DNA of 11,284 nt from an uncultured Streptococcus sp. (GTDB taxonomy: Bacteria; Bacillota; Bacilli; Lactobacillales; Streptococcaceae). Below the pieces are notes generated by a model. The model had not been told where the DNA came from and ran no database searches. It worked only from the letters and a program-made list of their open reading frames with translations. Location: positions 1-11,284 of the forward strand of contig CAJZGQ010000024.1 in NCBI GenBank assembly GCA_916048115.1. The letters are read 5' to 3'. Of the stretch, positions 5,371-11,284 are shown in pieces; position 1 is the first letter of the stretch; every line of letters starts with the position of its first letter. A program made the position numbers and the translations under genes.

Positions 5371-6630
5371 ATGAAAAAGACTGCTATTTTTGAAGATGTC
5401 GTCTCTATTATGACCCATGATTCATCTACCATCAAGGATCGAAAAGGATGCGATCCAGAGCCTTTTCGAGAAAACATTACAGATGATATGACAGATGATG
5501 CCTTTCTCTATCAAGTTAAGACTTACCTAGCTAGTTTTGGGGTGATCGGGCATGTTTCCTTTCGAGATAAAAAGGCCAGTCAAAAAGGGTTCCTTTTGAG
5601 AATAAATGGACAGAAATTGTATGTTGAGGAAGCTAATGAAGAGACTGGTCTTCAAGTAGGAGATCAGATCCTAGCTCTGGATGGAAGTGATTTGGAGCAG
5701 GTAGCGTCTCTTCATAAGGACTATTTTATCAGTAAGACCCCCGAAAGACATTACCGAGAATGGGCAGATTTGGTCTCTCAGTCAAGAAGGGTCACTCTTC
5801 TCCGGAAAGGGGTAGAAAAGACCATTGAAGTAGCGCCCAGTCGAGAGCCGATCAAAGATCAGATCTTTTGGAAACGATTAGACGATGAGATCCTTTACCT
5901 TCGTCTGGATAACTTTATGGATGAGGGAGCTATTAGCCAGGTACATCAAGAGTGCTTACCGATGATGACGAAGGTCAAGTTCCTTCTCGTTGATGTTCGA
6001 CAGAACGGCGGAGGGACAGATTCTTTATACTTCCCTCTATTACATCTAGGCTTAGAGAAGGATCAGGGTTATGATTCGCTTGACTGGGATGATGATGGCA
6101 TGGAAAGTCTCTATACGGAGCGCAATGTTGATCTGCGCTTGAAAGACTTTGAGGACTGGATGCAACAGGAAGAAATTAGTCCTGAAACCATTAAACTGCT
6201 TGAAGAGATGAAAGAGGAATTGCTCCGCCATCGGGGGAAAGGCTATGTACCGTATCAGCAAGAAAGCGAGGAATTCTTCCCAGAGGTTAGAGGAAGCCGC
6301 TATCCCGAGCGGATCTTTGTCTTATCAGACACCTACTGCGCTTCTTCTGGAGATAATTTTGTCCAGATGATGAAGCAATTTAAGAAGGTAACGGTGGTAG
6401 GTAGACCAACTCTCGGAATTTTAGACTATTCCAATTGTTGTACCGTTGACTATGGTGATTATCGATTGATGTTTCCTACCTCTCGCTGTCTAAGCCTGGA
6501 TCAAGGAAAAGGAATGACGGATCAAGGTGTTGAACCGGATATAGAGGTTCCCTGGAGTCCTGACCATTTTGAAAGAGATGTGGATCTGGACAAGTGTCTG
6601 GAGTTAATTCATCAGAGCAACATAAAATAA
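5371..6630 (+). CDS. S41-family (C-terminal processing / tricorn-like) peptidase, apparently cytosolic
   Basis: From ATG 5371 the product is 419 residues; AAGGAA 6 bases upstream supports this start over the in-frame TTG at 5356. An N-terminal helical part with GVIGHVSF (His61) is followed by a PDZ-like segment (about 73-120, with VGDQILALDG). The S41 core comes next: VDVRQNGGG (207-215), a roughly 80-residue acidic insertion, then VLSDTYCASSGDNF with the likely nucleophile Ser326, VVGRPTLG (342-349), and the closing GVEPDIEVPWS (386-396). The Lys that forms the Ser/Lys dyad in CtpA/Tsp enzymes is absent (GRPTLGILDYS at that place), so catalysis would have to follow a tricorn-type Ser/His scheme with His61 as candidate, or be lost. 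No signal peptide or membrane helix is seen, unusual for S41 proteins of Gram-positives. The upstream CiaR site suggests an envelope-stress role. No clear terminator follows before dlt. Substrate unknown. Confidence 0.82.
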   Translation: MKKTAIFEDVVSIMTHDSSTIKDRKGCDPEPFRENITDDMTDDAFLYQVKTYLASFGVIGHVSFRDKKASQKGFLLRINGQKLYVEEANEETGLQVGDQILALDGSDLEQVASLHKDYFISKTPERHYREWADLVSQSRRVTLLRKGVEKTIEVAPSREPIKDQIFWKRLDDEILYLRLDNFMDEGAISQVHQECLPMMTKVKFLLVDVRQNGGGTDSLYFPLLHLGLEKDQGYDSLDWDDDGMESLYTERNVDLRLKDFEDWMQQEEISPETIKLLEEMKEELLRHRGKGYVPYQQESEEFFPEVRGSRYPERIFVLSDTYCASSGDNFVQMMKQFKKVTVVGRPTLGILDYSNCCTVDYGDYRLMFPTSRCLSLDQGKGMTDQGVEPDIEVPWSPDHFERDVDLDKCLELIHQSNIK

Positions 6631-6695
6631 AAAGAATTCCCATCAGAAAATGTAAAGAAGAGAAATTCTTTGGTTAGAAGGGATAAATATCTGAA

Positions 6696-6711
6696 ATGAT
6701 AACGTTTTCCA
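6696..6711. promoter_or_regulatory. cre-like site (candidate CcpA operator) upstream of dlt
   Basis: ATGATAACGTTTTCCA matches the catabolite-responsive element consensus WTGNNARCGNWWWCAW at all but one position (C instead of A at 6710). Its centre is about 67 bases upstream of the predicted dlt transcription start, where CcpA more often activates than blocks. It is also in position to act on readthrough from the S41 gene. Confidence 0.45.
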
Positions 6712-6734
6712 GGGCATTCTCACTATGTTTAAAA

Positions 6735-6764
6735 TTGCTTACTTGGTATAAAAAATGGTAAAAT
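6735..6764 (+). promoter_or_regulatory. Predicted dlt operon promoter
   Basis: TAAAAT (6759-6764, 5/6) is preceded by TGG, making an extended -10. TTGCTT (6735-6740, 3/6) lies 18 bases before it. A second AT-rich -10-like TATAAA sits at 6747-6752. The predicted start near 6771 leaves a leader of about 27 bases before dltX. Confidence 0.6.
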
Positions 6765-6797
6765 AGAGAGTAATAATCAAAATGAAGAGTGAAACTT

Positions 6798-6926
6798 ATG
6801 AAACATCAAACACTTTATAAATTTATCGGGCAGACGGTCTTGTATTTCGCCATTTTCCTAGCCCTACTTTATTTCTTTAGTTACCTTGGTCAAGGTCAGG
6901 GTGGCTTTATCTACAACGAATTTTAG
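6798..6926 (+). CDS. dltX: DltX, small membrane protein of teichoic acid D-alanylation
   Basis: This 42-residue frame is easily missed. It has a short basic N-terminus (MKHQTLYK), one membrane helix (about residues 13-30, rich in Leu, Phe and Tyr), a Gly/Gln turn, and the hallmark C-terminal motif FIYNEF (37-42). DltX is needed for D-alanylation. Current models have DltB pass the D-alanyl group from DltC to the conserved C-terminal Tyr of DltX (Tyr39 here), from which DltD moves it to lipoteichoic acid. It is the first gene of the operon, 18 bases before dltA. The ribosome site is weak (GAAGAG). An in-frame GTG at 6789 would add three residues; I prefer the ATG because DltX proteins typically start just before such a basic segment. 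Confidence 0.93.
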   Translation: MKHQTLYKFIGQTVLYFAIFLALLYFFSYLGQGQGGFIYNEF

Positions 6927-6944
6927 AAAAGGAGACTCCTACCC

Positions 6945-8495
6945 GTGTCAAACCAACCTATTCACGATATGATCGAGACAATTGAACGTTATGCGCAACT
7001 ACAACCAGACTATCCGGTCTACAATGTCCTTGGTGAGGAGCATACCTATGGGCAATTGAAGGCTGATTCAGATAGCTTGGCTGCTCACATTGATCAAATG
7101 GGACTTCCTGAAAAGTCACCTGTTGTTGTCTTTGGTGGACAAGAATATGAAATGTTAGCAACCTTTGTGGCTTTGACCAAATCTGGCCATGCTTATATCC
7201 CAATTGATAGCCATTCTGCCTTGGAGCGCGTGTCTGCCATTCTTGAAGTGGCAGAGCCAAGCTTGATTATTGCTATCAATGAATTTCCTTTGGAAAACCC
7301 AGCTGCTCCAATCATGTCCTTGGAGCAAGTGCGTGAAGCTTATGCAGCTCAGAATGCGTACGACTTGCAACATCCAGTCAAAGGGAATGATAACTACTAC
7401 ATCATCTTTACTTCAGGGACAACTGGGAAACCAAAAGGGGTGCAAATTTCGCACGATAACTTACTCAGCTTTACCAACTGGATGATTACGGACAAGGAAT
7501 TTGCAACGCCAGAGCGTCCGCAAATGTTGGCGCAACCACCGTATTCTTTTGACTTGTCTGTCATGTATTGGGCACCGACCTTAGCTCTTGGAGGAACGCT
7601 TTTTGCCCTTCCATCAGCCATTACTCAAGATTTCAAACAACTCTTTGCGACGATCTTTTCTCTTCCAATTGCTATCTGGACTTCGACACCATCTTTTGCA
7701 GATATGGCCATGTTATCTGAAGATTTCAATGCTGAAAAGATGCCAGGGATCACCCATTTCTACTTTGATGGGGAAGAGTTGACTGTGAAAACCGCTCAGA
7801 AATTGCGCGAGCGTTTCCCAAATGCGCGCATCATCAATGCCTACGGCCCAACGGAAGCAACTGTAGCTCTTTCAGCTGTAGCCGTAACAGATGAGATGTT
7901 AGCTACCTTGAAACGTCTGCCAATCGGTTATACAAAAGAAGATTCTCCAACCTTCATTATTGATGAGGCAGGAAACAAATTGCCAAATGGTGAGCAAGGG
8001 GAAATTATCGTATCTGGTCCAGCCGTTTCAAAAGGTTATATGAATAATCCAGAGAAAACAGCAGAAGCCTTCTTCGAATTTGAAGGTCTTCCAGCCTACC
8101 ATACAGGAGATGTCGGAACCATGACGGATGAGGGCCTCCTTCTCTATGGTGGACGGATGGACTTCCAAATCAAGTTTAACGGTTACCGTATCGAGCTAGA
8201 GGATGTCTCTCAAAACTTGAACAAATCGAAATATATTGATTCAGCAGTTGCGGTACCGCGTTATAATAAAGATCACAAGGTTCAAAATCTCTTAGCCTAT
8301 GTCATCTTAAAAGAGGGTGTCAAAGAACAATTTGAGCGCGAGATTGATATCACGAAAGCCATTAAGGAAGATTTAGAAAACATTATGATGTCTTATATGA
8401 TGCCTTCAAAATTCCTCTATCGTGACAGCCTGCCATTAACACCAAACGGGAAAATCGACATCAAAGGGTTGATTAGCGAGGTTAACAACCGATGA
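6945..8495 (+). CDS. dltA: DltA, D-alanine:D-alanyl carrier protein ligase
   Basis: The 516-residue cytosolic enzyme activates D-alanine with ATP to D-alanyl-AMP and loads it on the phosphopantetheine of DltC. All adenylation-domain motifs are present: [12 protein letters not shown] (155-166, nucleotide loop), [10 protein letters not shown] (200-209), [10 protein letters not shown] (298-307), YHTGDV (385-390), [18 protein letters not shown] (403-420, hinge and rotating lid), and [13 protein letters not shown] (497-509) with the catalytic lysine Lys503. Length is normal for streptococcal DltA. The start is GTG, preceded by AAAAGGAG 10 bases upstream. A tiny inverted repeat (AGGA/TCCT) includes part of that ribosome site and may tune translation slightly. 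It overlaps dltB by 4 bases (ATGA), giving translational coupling. Confidence 0.98.
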   Translation: MSNQPIHDMIETIERYAQLQPDYPVYNVLGEEHTYGQLKADSDSLAAHIDQMGLPEKSPVVVFGGQEYEMLATFVALTKSGHAYIPIDSHSALERVSAILEVAEPSLIIAINEFPLENPAAPIMSLEQVREAYAAQNAYDLQHPVKGNDNYYIIFTSGTTGKPKGVQISHDNLLSFTNWMITDKEFATPERPQMLAQPPYSFDLSVMYWAPTLALGGTLFALPSAITQDFKQLFATIFSLPIAIWTSTPSFADMAMLSEDFNAEKMPGITHFYFDGEELTVKTAQKLRERFPNARIINAYGPTEATVALSAVAVTDEMLATLKRLPIGYTKEDSPTFIIDEAGNKLPNGEQGEIIVSGPAVSKGYMNNPEKTAEAFFEFEGLPAYHTGDVGTMTDEGLLLYGGRMDFQIKFNGYRIELEDVSQNLNKSKYIDSAVAVPRYNKDHKVQNLLAYVILKEGVKEQFEREIDITKAIKEDLENIMMSYMMPSKFLYRDSLPLTPNGKIDIKGLISEVNNR

Positions 8496-9745
8496 TCGAG
8501 TTTTTGAAACAGCTCCCTCATTTAGAACACTATGGAACACCGATCTATTTTATCTACCTCATTCTAGCTTTTTTGCCGATCTTTGTGGGTCTCTTTTTCA
8601 AAAAGCGGTTTCCGGTATATGAAGGACTTGTGAGTCTGATCTTTATCATTTTGATGCTGACAGGTTCGAATCTCAAGCAAATTTATGCCTTACTCTTTTA
8701 CGTAGTCTGGCAAATCTTGATTGTGTATTCCTACAAATTTTATCGTCAGAAAGCGGACAATAAGTGGATTTTCTATCTTCATTCCTTCTTGTCTGTCTTG
8801 CCCTTGATCTTTGTTAAGGTAGAGCCAGCGATCAAGAATGGACACCAATCCTTGTTTGGATTTTTAGGGATTTCTTATTTGACCTTCCGAGCTGTCGGAA
8901 TGATCATCGAAATGCGAGATGGTGTTTTGAAAGAATTCACGCTCTGGGAATTCTTACGCTTTATGCTCTTTATGCCGACCTTCTCAAGTGGGCCGATTGA
9001 TCGTTTCAAGCGTTTTAATGAGGATTATAAAGCCATTCCTGAGCGCGAAGAATTATTGGATATGTTGGAGCAAGCTGTTAAGTACATCATGTATGGCTTC
9101 CTTTATAAATTTATCCTAGCTCATATTTTTGGCCACTTATTGTTAGGTCATGTGCAGACCTATGCCTTGTCTCAAGGTGGATTCTTCAACATCGGAACGC
9201 TGGGAGTCATGTATGTTTATGGCTTTGACCTTTTCTTTGACTTTGCAGGGTATTCCATGTTTGCTTTAGCGGCTTCCAATTTGATGGGGATTAAAAGTCC
9301 CATCAACTTTGACCATCCTTTTAAATCACGTGATTTAAAGGAATTCTGGAACCGCTGGCATATGAGTTTATCTTTCTGGTTCCGTGATTTTGTCTTTATG
9401 CGTCTCGTGATGGTATTGATGCGCAATAAAGTGTTCAAGAGCCGGATTACCACCTCAAATGTTGCCTACATTATTAATATGTTGGTCATGGGCTTCTGGC
9501 ACGGGGTGACCTGGTACTACATCGCTTATGGGCTCTTCCATGGGCTTGGAATGGTTATCAATGATGCTTGGATTCGCAAGAAAAAGACCATCAATAAAGA
9601 AAGAAAAGCAAAAGGATTGGATCCGATACCGGACAATCGTTGGACCAAGGCTTTGGGGATCTTTATCACCTTTAATACAGTGATGCTGTCCTTCCTGATC
9701 TTCTCAGGATTCTTGGATCAGCAATGGTTCCCAAAAGTGAAATAA
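8492..9745 (+). CDS. dltB: DltB, MBOAT-family D-alanyl transferase
   Basis: The 417-residue polytopic membrane protein moves the D-alanyl group from DltC in the cytosol to the outer side of the membrane. Multiple hydrophobic helices are spread over the sequence. MBOAT signatures are clear: [13 protein letters not shown] (160-172), [16 protein letters not shown] (245-260), [17 protein letters not shown] (284-300) with conserved His290, and [11 protein letters not shown] (333-343) with catalytic His337. These correspond to His289 and His336 described for S. thermophilus DltB. The start codon overlaps the dltA stop (ATGA). dltC follows after 14 bases. Confidence 0.98.
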   Translation: MIEFLKQLPHLEHYGTPIYFIYLILAFLPIFVGLFFKKRFPVYEGLVSLIFIILMLTGSNLKQIYALLFYVVWQILIVYSYKFYRQKADNKWIFYLHSFLSVLPLIFVKVEPAIKNGHQSLFGFLGISYLTFRAVGMIIEMRDGVLKEFTLWEFLRFMLFMPTFSSGPIDRFKRFNEDYKAIPEREELLDMLEQAVKYIMYGFLYKFILAHIFGHLLLGHVQTYALSQGGFFNIGTLGVMYVYGFDLFFDFAGYSMFALAASNLMGIKSPINFDHPFKSRDLKEFWNRWHMSLSFWFRDFVFMRLVMVLMRNKVFKSRITTSNVAYIINMLVMGFWHGVTWYYIAYGLFHGLGMVINDAWIRKKKTINKERKAKGLDPIPDNRWTKALGIFITFNTVMLSFLIFSGFLDQQWFPKVK

Positions 9746-9759
9746 AAGGAGAATAAAAA

Positions 9760-9999
9760 ATGGATGTAAAATCACAAGTAATTGAAATTATTGACGAATT
9801 GTTTATGGAAGATGTCTCAGACATGATGGATGAGGATCTCTTTGATGCGGGTGTTCTTGATAGTATGGGAACAGTCGAATTGATTGTGGAATTGGAAAAT
9901 CGCTTTGGCATCCGTGTTCCTGTATCAGAATTTGGACGCGATGATTGGAACACTGCCAACAAGATCGTAGAAGGTGTAACGGAGCTTCAGAATGCTTAA
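9760..9999 (+). CDS. dltC: DltC, D-alanyl carrier protein
   Basis: This small acidic acyl-carrier-type protein of 79 residues carries D-alanine as a thioester on 4'-phosphopantetheine attached to Ser35, in the motif [12 protein letters not shown] (31-42). The four-helix carrier fold is predicted from the pattern and usual length. It receives D-Ala from DltA and docks on DltB. AAAGGAG (9745-9751) lies 8 bases before the ATG. The reading frame overlaps dltD by 8 bases. Confidence 0.98.
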   Translation: MDVKSQVIEIIDELFMEDVSDMMDEDLFDAGVLDSMGTVELIVELENRFGIRVPVSEFGRDDWNTANKIVEGVTELQNA

Positions 10000-11260
10000 G
10001 CGTTTGTGGCTGATTTTAGGGCCCGTATTTTGCGCGCTCCTCATGGTAGCAGCTTTATTATTCTTTTATCCAATCAATCATAAGCACAACTATACCGAAG
10101 AGAAAAAAGCTGCGGTTAGTCTGAATGCAGAAGGCTTCAAGAGTCGTACAAAGAAGCAAGAAGCACTTTCGGACCCACAGCATCGCTTTGTTCCTTATTT
10201 CGGATCAAGTGAATGGTTGCGTTTTGATGTGGTGCATCCAGCAGTTTTGGCTGAAAAATATGACCGTAATTACAGACCCTATTTTTTAGGAGAACGTGGT
10301 GCGGCTTCTTTGAACCAGTATTTTGGAATGCAACAGATTTTGCCAGAACTCAAGGACAATACAGCTGTTTATGTGGTTTCTCCGCAATGGTTTACCAAGA
10401 AGGGCTATGATTCCTCTGCCTTTCAACAATTCTTTAATAGCGATCAGTTGAATAGCTTTATTGCCAATCACCAACAGGATGCTGCATCCCGGTATGCCGC
10501 GAAACGCCTGTTGCAACAGTATCCAAATGTCGCCTTTCAAAGTGTTGTGACGAACATTTCTCAAGGAAAGAAAATTTCAGGATTTGATCAGTCTTTAAAC
10601 CAGTTTGTTTCCCATCTGGTTCAGCGCGAAGATGCCTTGTTTAGTAATCTTGCAACTCGTACAAACGGGAATTACGATAAGAAGGTCAAAAAACGTCTAC
10701 AAGATTTGCCAGACCAATTCTCATATGAGAAATTGGAGGAAATTGCAACGGCTGAAGCAAAAGTCAAAACCAATAATAACGATCTTGGAATCAGCAATCA
10801 TTTTTACAACACTCGTTTAAAAATGAAGTTGAAGAAACTAAAAGGTTTCCAAAAGAACGAATCCTATGTTCAATCTCCAGAGTACAATGACTTGCAATTG
10901 GTTCTAGACCAGTTTGCTAAATCTCGGACCAATGTCATCTTTGTGATTCCTCCAGTCAATGCCAAATGGATGAAATACACAGGCTTGAGCCAAGAAAAGT
11001 ATGAACAGGCTGTTCAAAAGATTCGTTACCAATTGGAAAGTCAAGGATTCACCAATATTGCAGACTTTTCTAAAGATGGTGATCAGCCCTACTTTATGGA
11101 AGATACGATTCATATGGGATGGAATGGTTGGCTAGCCTTTGATAAAGCGGTCAATCCCTTTGTCACAAAAGCTGAAAAAGCACCAACTTACCATCTAAAT
11201 GATCGCTTCTTCAGCAAAGACTGGGCCCAATATAAAGGGACACCAGACGAATTTAAATAA
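9992..11260 (+). CDS. dltD: DltD, D-alanyl transfer protein of teichoic acid modification
   Basis: The 422-residue protein has one N-terminal membrane helix (about residues 5-27) and a large extracellular domain of the SGNH-hydrolase type. The nucleophile lies in FGSSEW (G71, S72, S73) and the Asp/His pair in [11 protein letters not shown] (D371, H374). DltD accepts D-alanine outside the membrane, probably from DltX/DltB, and places it on lipoteichoic acid. The ATG overlaps dltC by 8 bases, and CGGAG within the end of dltC serves as ribosome site 7 bases upstream. Length is normal for the family. No terminator is visible in the 24 bases left, so the end of the operon is not seen. Confidence 0.97.
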   Translation: MLKRLWLILGPVFCALLMVAALLFFYPINHKHNYTEEKKAAVSLNAEGFKSRTKKQEALSDPQHRFVPYFGSSEWLRFDVVHPAVLAEKYDRNYRPYFLGERGAASLNQYFGMQQILPELKDNTAVYVVSPQWFTKKGYDSSAFQQFFNSDQLNSFIANHQQDAASRYAAKRLLQQYPNVAFQSVVTNISQGKKISGFDQSLNQFVSHLVQREDALFSNLATRTNGNYDKKVKKRLQDLPDQFSYEKLEEIATAEAKVKTNNNDLGISNHFYNTRLKMKLKKLKGFQKNESYVQSPEYNDLQLVLDQFAKSRTNVIFVIPPVNAKWMKYTGLSQEKYEQAVQKIRYQLESQGFTNIADFSKDGDQPYFMEDTIHMGWNGWLAFDKAVNPFVTKAEKAPTYHLNDRFFSKDWAQYKGTPDEFK

Positions 11261-11284
11261 TGCTTGATCAAAGGGGGCAGGATC
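11261..11284. other. Window end after dltD
   Basis: Only 24 bases remain. They hold a purine-rich AAAGGGGG stretch that could be a ribosome site for a following plus-strand gene, but no start codon is inside the window. Confidence 0.3.

Noticed and set aside
6631..6671. Inverted repeat AAAGAATT / AATTCTTT as terminator of the S41 gene.
   Set aside because: The 25-nt loop, AT-rich stem and absence of a following T tract make it a poor intrinsic terminator.

Overview
The window is a low-GC Firmicute chromosome segment, almost certainly Streptococcus of the oral mitis/sanguinis/parasanguinis kind. The evidence is a dltX-dltA-dltB-dltC-dltD operon of streptococcal type, a Pip/YhgE protein, streptococcal-style lipoproteins, and a textbook CiaR half-site pair. 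The species cannot be fixed from sequence reading alone. Both ends are GATC, so the piece may be a Sau3AI/DpnII-type clone insert; it starts inside one gene and ends just after dltD.

Layout. (1) 1-1518 (+): the C-terminal part of a Pip/YhgE membrane protein, with a regular 21-residue repeat stalk followed by about five membrane helices. (2) 1519-1606: two facing terminators with a near-perfect parS-like palindrome (one mismatch) between them. (3) 1607-3609 (-): two lipoprotein genes. One is a small streptococcal lipoprotein with a Ser/Thr-rich linker; the other is a beta-helix protein of the Cthe_2159 carbohydrate-binding type with a Gly/Pro tail. (4) 3610-3822: a divergent control region with an array of AACTTT-type half-sites. 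(5) 3823-5278 (+): an overlapping pair encoding a VTC-type polyphosphate polymerase domain protein and a DUF4956 membrane protein, closed by a terminator. (6) 5312-6630 (+): an S41-family peptidase-like gene whose promoter carries a perfect TTTAAG-N5-TTTAAG CiaR site. (7) 6696-11260 (+): a cre-like site, a promoter, and the complete five-gene dlt operon, including the tiny dltX.

How the genes fit together. Nearly everything concerns the cell envelope. The Dlt proteins add D-alanine to teichoic acids: DltA activates D-Ala and loads it on DltC, DltB and DltX carry it across the membrane, and DltD passes it to the polymer. This lowers surface negative charge and protects against cationic peptides. 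The VTC/DUF4956 pair and the divergent beta-helix lipoprotein look like parts of one uncharacterised envelope or polyphosphate module, an association I know from other Firmicutes but whose function is undefined. The S41 gene appears to belong to the CiaRH envelope-stress regulon, and no convincing terminator separates it from dlt, so CiaR-driven readthrough into dlt is possible.

No mobile elements, rRNA, tRNA or CRISPR arrays are visible. No gene-free stretch exceeds about 215 bases.
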